Shown here piece after piece: positions 8,730-15,820 of a stretch of 64,000 nucleotides of DNA. The notes under the pieces were generated by a model. It did not search any database. It saw only the letters and a program-made list of their open reading frames with translations, and was not told the origin of the DNA. The DNA lies in contig NZ_MQUQ01000006.1 of NCBI RefSeq assembly GCF_001953865.1, positions 210,335-274,334 of the forward strand. The letters run 5' to 3'. How positions within the stretch are numbered: the stretch's first letter is position 1; every line of letters starts with the position of its first letter. Origin of the DNA: Amycolatopsis coloradensis (GTDB taxonomy: Bacteria > Actinomycetota > Actinomycetes > Mycobacteriales > Pseudonocardiaceae). The translations under genes and the position numbers were made by a program.

Positions 8730-9682
8730 ACGCGCTGCGGTGCGAAGGTCCGGCGATAGTCTTGTGGGGAAACACCGACGACCTTGTGGAAATGGTGACG
8801 CAGCAGGGCGCCCGAGCCGAACCCGCAGCGGCGCGCGACCTCGTCGATGCCCATCGTCGTCTCCTCCAGCAGAGACCGTGCGTGCAGCACCCGCTGCGTC
8901 GAGAGCCACCGGTGTGGCGTGGTGCCCGTCTCGGCGACGAACTTGCGGGCGAAGGTGCGTTCAGACATCTGGGCGCGGCGGGCGAGATCGGCGACGGGAT
9001 GCTCCCGGTCGATGGTGTCGAGCATCCAGGTGAGCACCGGCTGGAGACTGTCGCCGGCGCACTCGGGGATCGGCACCTCGACGAACTGCCGCTGCCCGCC
9101 CTCACGCTGCGGCGGCACCACCATGCGCCGAGCGATCGCGGTGGCCGCGGCGGACCCCAGTTCGCGCCGGACCAGATGCAGGCAGGCGTCGATGCCGGCG
9201 GCCGTCCCCGCGCTGGTGATGATGTCGCCGTCGTCGACGAAGAGAACGTCCGGGTCGAGGCGGGCCAGCGGGAACCGCTTCCGGAACCCGGCGCTGTGCC
9301 GCCAGTGGTTCGTGCACCGGCGCCCGTCGAGCAGCCCGGCAGCGCCCAGCACGAAAGCGCCGGTGCAGACCGAAAGCAGCGTGGCGCCCCGCGCCGAAAC
9401 CGCGTGGAGCGCTTCGAGCACCGCGGACGGATACTCGTCGCGCACGTCGCAGGCGGGGACGACGACGAGGTCCGCGTTTTCGGTCGCCTCGAGACCGTGT
9501 TCCGGGGTCATCTTGACCCCATAGCCGAGGCTGAGCGGTTCTCCCGCCCGCTCCCCGCATACGCGGAAGTCGAGCAGCGGCACCCCGTCGTCGGTGCGGT
9601 CGTAGCCGAACACCTCGCAGACGACCCCGAATTCAAAGGGGGCGAAGTCGTCCAGCAGCACTACCGCGACGCTCGTCAGCAT
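8726..9682 (-). CDS. GlxA family transcriptional regulator (DJ-1/PfpI sensor plus AraC HTH)
   Basis: About 318 residues from ATG 9682. The N-terminal DJ-1/PfpI-like domain begins MLTSVAVVLLDDFAPFEFGV and has its nucleophile-elbow Cys in LLSVCTGAFVLGAAGLLDG. The C-terminal 100 residues carry two AraC HTH motifs (VADLARRAQMSERTFARKF and IDEVARRCGFGSGALLRHHF). Regulators of this layout (ArgR of Pseudomonas, CdhR, GbdR, ScmR-like proteins) often control amine or betaine metabolism. A BCCT betaine-type transporter lies 440 nt away on the other strand. An operator cluster is seen in the divergent region next to its start. Confidence 0.9.
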   Translation of the reverse strand: MLTSVAVVLLDDFAPFEFGVVCEVFGYDRTDDGVPLLDFRVCGERAGEPLSLGYGVKMTPEHGLEATENADLVVVPACDVRDEYPSAVLEALHAVSARGATLLSVCTGAFVLGAAGLLDGRRCTNHWRHSAGFRKRFPLARLDPDVLFVDDGDIITSAGTAAGIDACLHLVRRELGSAAATAIARRMVVPPQREGGQRQFVEVPIPECAGDSLQPVLTWMLDTIDREHPVADLARRAQMSERTFARKFVAETGTTPHRWLSTQRVLHARSLLEETTMGIDEVARRCGFGSGALLRHHFHKVVGVSPQDYRRTFAPQRV

Positions 9683-9696
9683 GACCGAAGCATAGC

Positions 9697-9769
9697 TGGC
9701 AGGATTTTGACGCACAACGACAGAACTGCCACTTTTGGCAGGATATCCCTTGGCGCAAACTTACTGCCA
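9697..9769. promoter_or_regulatory. Cluster of TGGCAG/CTGCCA half sites, candidate operator
   Basis: Four half sites in 73 bp between the divergent GlxA gene and a small open frame: TGGCAG at 9697, CTGCCA at 9726, TGGCAG at 9736 and CTGCCA at 9764. The middle two form the perfect dyad CTGCCA-CTTT-TGGCAG. TGGCAGGAT occurs twice as a direct repeat. Likely binding site of the adjacent regulator. Confidence 0.55.
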
Positions 9770-9912
9770 TGACCGCACTCATCGTCACCTTCGCCTTCAT
9801 CGCCCTCGTCGCCTACCTCCTGCAGCGCAACCACACGAGGCAGGGCCGCCCCGGCGCCGCTGGTGGCGACCCGCTCGGCCGCCCCTTCTGGCGTGGCGGC
9901 ATCACGGTCTGA
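9769..9912 (+). CDS. Possible small membrane-anchored peptide
   Basis: A 47-residue frame starting MTALIVTFAFIALVAYLLQR, one hydrophobic helix, then a basic and glycine-rich tail ending FWRGGITV. The start lies at the edge of the half-site cluster and has only a weak ribosome-binding site. It is the only sensible reading of this stretch; no homologue is recognised. Confidence 0.4.
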   Translation: MTALIVTFAFIALVAYLLQRNHTRQGRPGAAGGDPLGRPFWRGGITV

Positions 9913-10122
9913 ACTGGGCTCTTTGCGCGAAGATCGGCCCGATCTCCTGACCGCCGGTGTCACGAGCGACACCTTCCCCGCCGTGGTCAGACCCATAATC
10001 ACGGGTTAAACCTCTCGATCCGTATTTTCTGCCGGTTACCAGTTTTCTGGTTAGGGTGCAGTGGTGCAAACGGGTTAACTCGGGCGGAAGGAGATCGCGC
10101 TGTCATCGGCGCGTGGCTGAAC
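9913..10122 (+). promoter_or_regulatory. Promoter/leader region of the BCCT transporter
   Basis: Contains two direct copies of ACGGGTTAA (about 10002 and 10070) and an imperfect dyad TTACCAG-TTTT-CTGGTTA near 10036-10053. GGAAGGAG lies about 33 nt before the ATG, which is far for a normal ribosome-binding site. Osmotic or betaine-responsive control is plausible but not shown. Confidence 0.35.
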
Positions 10123-11871
10123 ATGAGTTCGCAGGACGGTAAACAAGCGGAAGAAGAGGGTGTCGCGGGTGCCGCGACAGACCTCGCCAACGCACCGGAT
10201 ACGACAGGTCCCGGGCACACGCCCGATGAGCACGTGCCCCTCGACCTCGCCTCCGAACGACCCGCTGAGACCGACCGGACCGTTTTCGGTGTGGCCGCGG
10301 CCCTCGCGCTCGCGATCATCGTCTGGGGCGTGCTCGCGCCGGAGAGCCTCGCGAGTGTCGCGTCGACCCTCCTCAATGACGCGGTGATCCCTTACGGCGG
10401 TTGGGCTTTCGTCCTCATCGCGAGCGGTTTCGTCCTTTTCGCGGTCTGTCTGGCCATCAGCCGCTACGGCCGCATCCCGCTGGGTGGGGACAAGGAACTG
10501 CCCGAATTCCGGACGTCGTCGTGGATCGCGATGATGTTCAGCGCCGGTATGGGCATCGGCCTGATGTTCTTCGGCGTGTACGAGCCGGTCTCCCACCTCG
10601 CGAGCCCGCCCCCGGGCACCGTGGCCCCGAACTCCGACGAAGCCGTCCACACCGCGATGGCCACGACGTTGTTCCACTGGACCGTGCACCCGTGGGCGAT
10701 CTACGCCGTCGTCGGCCTCGCGATCGCCTACAGCACCTTCCGCAAGGGCCGCACCCAGCTGATCAGTTCGGTGTTCGCGCCGCTGATCGGCAAGCGGCGC
10801 ACCGAAGGCCCGCTGGGCAAGGCGATCGACATCATGGCGATCTTCGCCACCCTGTTCGGTTCCGCCGCTTCCCTCGGGCTCGGCGCGCTTCAGGTCGGTG
10901 GCGGCATGGGCGCCGTCGGCTGGATCGACGACCCCGGCAAGGGCCTGCTGGTCGCGATCATCGCGATCCTCACCATCGCGTTCATCGCGTCGGCGGTGTC
11001 CGGGGTGGCCAAGGGAATCCAGTGGCTGTCCAACATCAACATGGTGCTCGCCGCGGTGCTCGCGGTGTTCGTGCTGGTGGTCGGGCCGACCGTGCTGATC
11101 CTCAACATCGTGCCGGGCGCGATCGGCGACTACTTCCGCGAACTGGCGGAGATGTCCGGCCGCACCGGGATGACCGGCGGCGACGAAATGCAGACCTGGC
11201 TCGGTGGCTGGACGGTCTTCTACTGGGCGTGGTGGATCTCGTGGACGCCCTTCGTCGGCATGTTCATCGCGCGGATCTCCCGCGGCCGCACCATCCGGCA
11301 GTTCATCTTCGGCGTCATCGCGATCCCGAGCATCGTGAGCCTGATCTGGTTCGCGATCTTCGGCGGCGCGGCGATCAGCAGGCAGCGGTCGGGGACGGAC
11401 ATCGCGGGTGCGGGCAGCGCCCAGTCGGCGACGTTCGAACTGCTCGAGACACTGCCGTGGTTCATCCCGATCGCGATCCTGGTGATGATCCTGGTGTCCA
11501 TCTTCTTCGTCTCCGGCGCGGACGCGGCGTCGGTGGTGATGGGCACCTTGTCCCAGCGCGGAAGCGTGCATCCCAAGAAGGGTGTCGTCATCTTCTGGGG
11601 CGTCCTGATGGGCGCCGTCGCGGCGGTGATGCTGCTGGTCGGCGGGAACAAGGCGCTGACCGGTCTGCAGAATCTCACCATCTTGATCGCGGTGCCGTTC
11701 GTGTTCGTGATGGTCGGGCTGTGCGCGTCGGTCTGGAAGGACCTGCGCAACGACCCGCTGATGAAGCAGGAAGACGCGATGATGCTGTCGCTGAAGGAAC
11801 TGCACGAGGAACGCACCAATAGCGGCCACGGACGCCGTCGCATCCTCGGACGCTCGAAGCAGAAGTCCTGA
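10123..11871 (+). CDS. BCCT family betaine/carnitine/choline transporter
   Basis: 582 residues with about twelve membrane spans. The glycine-rich stretch AGMGIGLMFFGVYEPVSH matches the sodium and substrate site region of BetP-like carriers, and WAWWISWTPFVGMFIARIS is the Trp-rich BCCT signature. The N-terminus is a 55-residue hydrophilic acidic tail and the C-terminus is basic (GHGRRRILGRSKQKS), as in osmo-sensing members such as BetP. It would import a quaternary amine compatible solute with sodium. It is followed by a strong hairpin terminator. Confidence 0.93.
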   Translation: MSSQDGKQAEEEGVAGAATDLANAPDTTGPGHTPDEHVPLDLASERPAETDRTVFGVAAALALAIIVWGVLAPESLASVASTLLNDAVIPYGGWAFVLIASGFVLFAVCLAISRYGRIPLGGDKELPEFRTSSWIAMMFSAGMGIGLMFFGVYEPVSHLASPPPGTVAPNSDEAVHTAMATTLFHWTVHPWAIYAVVGLAIAYSTFRKGRTQLISSVFAPLIGKRRTEGPLGKAIDIMAIFATLFGSAASLGLGALQVGGGMGAVGWIDDPGKGLLVAIIAILTIAFIASAVSGVAKGIQWLSNINMVLAAVLAVFVLVVGPTVLILNIVPGAIGDYFRELAEMSGRTGMTGGDEMQTWLGGWTVFYWAWWISWTPFVGMFIARISRGRTIRQFIFGVIAIPSIVSLIWFAIFGGAAISRQRSGTDIAGAGSAQSATFELLETLPWFIPIAILVMILVSIFFVSGADAASVVMGTLSQRGSVHPKKGVVIFWGVLMGAVAAVMLLVGGNKALTGLQNLTILIAVPFVFVMVGLCASVWKDLRNDPLMKQEDAMMLSLKELHEERTNSGHGRRRILGRSKQKS

Positions 11872-11880
11872 GCTGATCCG

Positions 11881-11933
11881 CGCGTGAAGGCCCCCTTCCC
11901 TCGGCTCAATCGAGGGAAGGGGGCCTTCACGCG
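11881..11933. terminator. Bidirectional hairpin terminator with 23-bp perfect stem
   Basis: CGCGTGAAGGCCCCCTTCCC plus TCG pairs perfectly with 11911-11933 around the loop GCTCAAT. It lies 9 nt after the BCCT stop and 2 nt before the stop of the convergent DoxX gene, so it can serve both. It is a member of the GTGAAGG/CCTTCAC repeat family. Confidence 0.85.
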
Positions 11934-11935
11934 TA

Positions 11936-12301
11936 TCAGGCGCGGCCGATGGCCACGAAGACGCACAGGGCGAGATAGCCCAGATCCAGCAACGCGACCC
12001 AGGGTTCGTGACGGCGGATCCGCACGACCACCGCCCCCGCCATGACCAGCGCCAATCCCACTGCGGCCAGCGGCACCAATACCGGCGCGATGTCGAGCAG
12101 CGCGGGCAGGACCAGGCCGACGGCGCCCGCGATCTCGACCGCCCCGATCGCTTTGACCGCCCCCGGGCTGAAGTCCAGCACCCAGCCCGCGGCCGACGCC
12201 ACCCCGGCGATCTTTTCCCTCGGTATCAGTACCTTGCCGACACCGGAGACGAGATACATGATCGCCAGCAGCGAGGCGACGATCCACAGTGTCGTGTCCA
12301 T
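11936..12301 (-). CDS. DoxX family membrane protein
   Basis: 121 residues, four membrane helices. The first reads LWIVASLLAIMYLVSGVGKV, a typical DoxX start, and the pattern continues with an acidic residue in helix 3 (AIGAVEIAGAVGLVLP). DoxX-like proteins act in thiol or redox stress membrane complexes. The ATG overlaps the stop of the preceding CMD-family gene (TGATG), so translation is coupled. With that gene and the sigma factor it forms a three-gene unit. Confidence 0.9.
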   Translation of the reverse strand: MDTTLWIVASLLAIMYLVSGVGKVLIPREKIAGVASAAGWVLDFSPGAVKAIGAVEIAGAVGLVLPALLDIAPVLVPLAAVGLALVMAGAVVVRIRRHEPWVALLDLGYLALCVFVAIGRA

Positions 12302-12774
12302 CAGTGCACCAGCTGTCCCGGCTGGTAGTCGCCCGCCGGCTGCCGGGTGATGACGTTCAGCCGGTTGAAGGCGTTGATGAGCGCGATCTGCGTCACCAGC
12401 GCCAGAAGCTGCTCTTCGTCGTAGTGCTTGGCGGCGGCGTCCCACGCCTCGTCGGTGACACCGGCGCTGTCGGCGAGACGGCAGCCCTGCTCGGTGAGTT
12501 CCAGCGCGGCGCGTTCGGCCTCGGTGAAGACCGTCGCCTCCCGCCACGCCGCCACCAGGTTCAGCCGGGTCGACGTCTCCCCCGCTCGCGCCGCGTCCTT
12601 GGTGTGCATGTCGAGGCAACCCGAGCAGCCGTTGATCTGGCTGGCCCGGATGTTCACCAGTTCCCTTGTCGCAGCGGGAAGTTCACTATCTTCGAGGACC
12701 CGTCCCGCCGCGACGAGGTGCTTCACCAGCTTCGGCGCGAGAGCGGTCTTGAAGACTTCGAGTCGTGCCTGCAT
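12301..12774 (-). CDS. Carboxymuconolactone decarboxylase (AhpD-like) family protein
   Basis: 157 residues from ATG 12774, picked for the strong GAAGGAGAAACCC before it. The CxxC motif lies in INGCSGCLDMHTKDA, with the His three residues on, as in AhpD alkylhydroperoxidases, where the Cys pair and His reduce peroxides. It lies 27 nt after the sigma gene and overlaps the DoxX start. Such CMD proteins are the commonest partners of ECF41-type sigma factors (the COE group), which supports a regulated oxidative-stress unit. Confidence 0.92.
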   Translation of the reverse strand: MQARLEVFKTALAPKLVKHLVAAGRVLEDSELPAATRELVNIRASQINGCSGCLDMHTKDAARAGETSTRLNLVAAWREATVFTEAERAALELTEQGCRLADSAGVTDEAWDAAAKHYDEEQLLALVTQIALINAFNRLNVITRQPAGDYQPGQLVH

Positions 12775-12801
12775 GGGTTTCTCCTTCTCGTCCAGGTTCA
12801 C

Positions 12802-13668
12802 TTACTTGGACGAGGAGGCCTCCGGAGAGGTAACACCCATGGCCGCGAGGCGACGTGGGTCACTCACGGAGTCGATCGCGACGATGCGGCCGTCGACGAT
12901 CGTGCACGCCATCACGCCGCCCAGCCTGCCACGCTTGTCCCAGGTCACGACGCCGGGCTTGCCGTTGACCAGCGCGGGACGCACGGTCGCCACGGCACGG
13001 GCGCCACGCTGGGCGCGGGTGGCCACCTCGGCCGAGCCCAGCCTGACGACCACGCCGCGCGCGGTCTCCGAACGCCACGTCACGTCGGGGTCGAGCACCC
13101 TCAGCAGCCCGTCGAAGTCTCCTTCGCGAGCGGCCGCCAGGAACGCTTCGACGACCGCGCGCTGCTGAGGCTCGTCGGCGGGGCGTCGGCCCTGCACCTT
13201 GCGGCGGGCGCGGCTGGCGAGCATCTTGGCGGCGTCCGCGGATTTACCGAGGATCTCGCCGACCTCGGCGAAGGGGACCGCGAACAGGTCGTGCAGCACG
13301 AAGGCCAGCCGCTCGGCCGGGCCGAGCGTGTCGAGCACCACCAGCAGCGCCAGCCCGACCGACTCGGCGAGCACCGCGTCTTCTTCGGGAGAGTCTTCGA
13401 GCACCAGCAGTTCGGGCGGCTCGTCGTCGAACGAGTCCTCGGGCCGGGCCTTGCGGGAGCGAAGGACGTCGATGCAGACGCGGCCGACGACGGTGGTCAG
13501 CCAGCCGGAAAGGTTGTCGATCGTGCCGGCGTCCTGGCGGGCCAGCCGCAGCCAAGCCTCCTGGACGGCGTCCTCGGCGTCCGCCCGCGAGCCGAGCATC
13601 CGGTGGGCCACCGCCACCAGACGACCACGCTGCTCCTCGAACGCGCTCGCCAGGGTTTCGCCGGTCAT
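12802..13668 (-). CDS. ECF sigma factor with C-terminal SnoaL-like domain (SigJ/ECF41 type)
   Basis: 288 residues. Region 2 spans about 12-80 (HRMLGSRADAEDAVQEAWLR, then WLTTVVGRVCIDVLRSRKAR). Region 4 spans 110-165 (LGPAERLAFVLHDLFAVPF and EVGEILGKSADAAKMLASRA). The last 110 residues are a SnoaL-like fold with FLAAAREGDFDGLLRVLDPD. In ECF41 sigma factors this extra domain replaces an anti-sigma factor and tunes activity. Downstream CMD and DoxX genes match the known context. A 52-bp dyad covers its ribosome-binding site. Confidence 0.92.
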   Translation of the reverse strand: MTGETLASAFEEQRGRLVAVAHRMLGSRADAEDAVQEAWLRLARQDAGTIDNLSGWLTTVVGRVCIDVLRSRKARPEDSFDDEPPELLVLEDSPEEDAVLAESVGLALLVVLDTLGPAERLAFVLHDLFAVPFAEVGEILGKSADAAKMLASRARRKVQGRRPADEPQQRAVVEAFLAAAREGDFDGLLRVLDPDVTWRSETARGVVVRLGSAEVATRAQRGARAVATVRPALVNGKPGVVTWDKRGRLGGVMACTIVDGRIVAIDSVSDPRRLAAMGVTSPEASSSK

Positions 13669-13675
13669 GTCGTTC

Positions 13676-13727
13676 CCTTTCTCGCGACGAATCCGTCATG
13701 GCCATGACGAACGCGGCGCGAGAAAGG
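13676..13727 (-). promoter_or_regulatory. 52-bp dyad in the sigma-factor leader that includes the ribosome-binding site
   Basis: CCTTTCTCGCG at 13676-13686 pairs perfectly with CGCGAGAAAGG at 13717-13727, and the centre holds the perfect 16-bp palindrome CGTCATGGCCATGACG (13694-13709). Both share the same midpoint, 13701.5. On the mRNA the AGAAAGG of the ribosome-binding site, 7 nt before the sigma ATG, lies in the 3' arm. It could act as an RNA switch or thermometer, or as a DNA operator. Confidence 0.65.
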
Positions 13728-13747
13728 TAACCGGTGGCGGGGCACGT

Positions 13748-13793
13748 CACGTGACTGGACGGACGACACGCGTGATCAGACGGAGATCACGCG
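13748..13793. repeat. 21-bp repeat units (copy B)
   Basis: One full unit at 13748-13768 (CACGTGACT…GGACGACA), then CGCGTGATC-AGACGGA-GATCACGCG, a hairpin made of a unit start and its inverse, at 13769-13793. Same family as 5033, 19842 and 42583. Confidence 0.7.
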
Positions 13794-13820
13794 GCGGACT
13801 CCGACCTCGCATCGCGAGAT

Positions 13821-13842
13821 CGCAACTAGAGGACTACTTGCG
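13821..13842. repeat. 22-bp CTAGAGGACTA element (copy 1)
   Basis: CGCAA-CTAGAGGACTAC-TTGCG. The identical 22 bases occur twice in inverse orientation at 42513-42534 and 42630-42651, about 29 kb away. The CGCAA/TTGCG arms form a short hairpin. Located after the 3' end of the cupredoxin gene. Confidence 0.75.
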
Positions 13843-13872
13843 TGCGGCCACAGCCGCGCGAACAGGCTCCGC

Positions 13873-15753
13873 TCAGACGTCCCGGATCGGTGTTTTCACC
13901 ACCTTCTTCATGCCGGGGTTCTTCGTCTCCGGCCGCTTCTGCGGTTCGGCGGTCGAGCCGCCGATGCCGGAGTCGATCGCCGCCGTGACGATCAGGTTCC
14001 GCTCGTCGGACGAGATGGTCTCGCCGTCCAGCAGCTCCTGCGTCACGGCCCGCACGTAGGTCACGAACTGGTCGTTCGACGAGTAGTCCGACTCGTCGTC
14101 GATCACGTCGTTGATCGTGCAGCCGTTGCCGGTGTCGCGGTTCTCGACCTGGCTGTCCGCCGTGCCGAGGATCACGGTGTCCCGGACATCGGAATCCGGG
14201 CACGCGTCCGGGCCCGGCGGCGCGGCGACGATGGTGAACGCGCCGCCCTGTTCCGCCGAGACGTTGCCCGCCTTGTCCGAGGCCCGGTACGTCAGGGTGT
14301 GTGTACCGAGCGCGGTCACCTTGACCGGCGCGGCGTACACCGTCCAGGCACCACCGTCCAATTTGTACTCGACCTTGTCCACCCCGGACCCGGTGTCGGT
14401 CGCGGTCAGGTTGATGGTCGCGTCCTCGATGTACGACCAGCTTCCGTCCAGATCACCGCTCACCACCACGGAAACGACCGGCGCGGTGCTGTCGTCGCCT
14501 TCGACGATCGTGAACGTCGCCGTGCCTTCCGGCGAAACATTGCCCGCCTTGTCGGTCGCGCGGAAGTTCACCGTATGCGCACCGACGACGGTGAGCGCGA
14601 GCGGCGCCGAGTACGTCAGCCACGGGCCACCGTCCAATTCGTACTCGACCTTGCCGACCCCCGAACCGGCGTCGGTGGCCGTGAGTGTCACGGTCGCCTT
14701 GCCGACGTAGTTCCCGGCGGTGTCCTTGGTGCCGGTCACTTCGGAGGTCACGGCCGGGGCGGTGGTGTCACCGCTGACGACGGTGAAGTGCGCCATGCCT
14801 TCCGGCGAGACGTTGCCCGCCTTGTCCGAAGCACGGTAGTGGACCATGTGCATGCCCGGCGCGGAGACCGCGACCGGAGCGGTGTACGCGGTCCACGCGC
14901 CATCGTCCACTTTGTACTCGACCTTGTCGACACCGGAATCGGCGTCGGTGGCGGTCACCTTCACGGTCGCGGTGTCGAGGTAGTCGCCCGCGCCGTCCTT
15001 GGTCCCGGTCACCTCCGACGTCACCGTCGGCGGCGTCCGGTCACCGGGCTGGCCCGCGACGACGCTGAACGACGACATCGCTTCCGTGGACACGTTCCCC
15101 GCCTTGTCCGTGGCGCGATGGTGGACCATGTGCGAGCCGACCGCGGAGACCACCACGGGCGCCGTGTACACGGTCCACGCGCCGCCGTCGAGCTGGTACT
15201 CGACCTTGTCCACACCGGACTGACTGTCCGAAGCGGCCAAGTTCACCGTCGCGGAACCGACGTAGTTGCCCGCCGTGTCCTTGGTTCCGGTGACGTTGGC
15301 TGTCACGGTCGGCGGGGTGGTGTCGGGGTTTCCGCCACCGTCGGTGACGATCAGCTCGCCCATCATCTTGGTGTGGCCTTGCACCGTGCAGTAGAACCGG
15401 TACTTCCCGGGCGTCAGCGTCACGGTCGCTTCGTGCTCACCGTTCTGCTCGTCGTAAGGGTTCGCGAGGATGTTGAGGGTGACGTCGTGGTTGTAGCCCG
15501 GGGTCGACGTGTCGAACGTCAGCGAGTGCGACATCGTCGAGCCGAGGGCTTCGGTGTTCTTGAACAGGATCTTGGTCTCACCGGCCACCGCGGTGGTGGG
15601 CGCGCTGAGGTAGTGGTCGGTGCTGTCGCCGGCGGTCCATTCCAGGGTCTGGACGGGTGCGGCGACGGCGGGTGCGGCGTAGCCCGGCATTACCAGGCCC
15701 AGTAAGGCGAACACCGCGGCCAGCAGGGCCACAGCGAGGTTTCTTGGGGACAT
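13873..15753 (-). CDS. Secreted cupredoxin with four Ig-like repeats and a conserved C-terminal domain
   Basis: 626 residues. Signal peptide 1-32 (AVALLAAVFALLGLVMPGYA, then cleavage at AVAAP). Residues 35-140 form a blue-copper domain whose ligand loop reads FYCTVQGHTKMMGELIV with Cys, His and Met in plastocyanin/azurin order. Residues 147-515 hold four ~92-residue OmpL47/Ig-like repeats, each with GTKDTAGNYVG-type and GVDKVEYQLDGGAWTVYTAP-type segments. Residues 516-598 form a domain shared with the neighbouring ThuA protein (GNGCTINDVIDDES). The tail is basic. It is probably an extracellular electron carrier or copper-binding surface protein acting with the sugar dehydrogenase and laccase encoded upstream. 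Confidence 0.85.
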   Translation of the reverse strand: MSPRNLAVALLAAVFALLGLVMPGYAAPAVAAPVQTLEWTAGDSTDHYLSAPTTAVAGETKILFKNTEALGSTMSHSLTFDTSTPGYNHDVTLNILANPYDEQNGEHEATVTLTPGKYRFYCTVQGHTKMMGELIVTDGGGNPDTTPPTVTANVTGTKDTAGNYVGSATVNLAASDSQSGVDKVEYQLDGGAWTVYTAPVVVSAVGSHMVHHRATDKAGNVSTEAMSSFSVVAGQPGDRTPPTVTSEVTGTKDGAGDYLDTATVKVTATDADSGVDKVEYKVDDGAWTAYTAPVAVSAPGMHMVHYRASDKAGNVSPEGMAHFTVVSGDTTAPAVTSEVTGTKDTAGNYVGKATVTLTATDAGSGVGKVEYELDGGPWLTYSAPLALTVVGAHTVNFRATDKAGNVSPEGTATFTIVEGDDSTAPVVSVVVSGDLDGSWSYIEDATINLTATDTGSGVDKVEYKLDGGAWTVYAAPVKVTALGTHTLTYRASDKAGNVSAEQGGAFTIVAAPPGPDACPDSDVRDTVILGTADSQVENRDTGNGCTINDVIDDESDYSSNDQFVTYVRAVTQELLDGETISSDERNLIVTAAIDSGIGGSTAEPQKRPETKNPGMKKVVKTPIRDV

Positions 15754-15776
15754 CGCGGGAAAACCTTCCGTACAGG

Positions 15777-15818
15777 AAGACCGGCCGGGCGCGAGGGAGG
15801 TCGCGCCCGGCCGGTCTT
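15777..15818. terminator. Hairpin terminator with 18-bp perfect stem
   Basis: AAGACCGGCCGGGCGCGA (15777-15794) pairs with 15801-15818 around GGGAGG and ends in TT on the minus-strand side. It starts 3 nt after the stop of the large ThuA gene and lies just before the cupredoxin gene, so it would reduce read-through between them. Confidence 0.8.
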
Positions 15819-15820
15819 GG

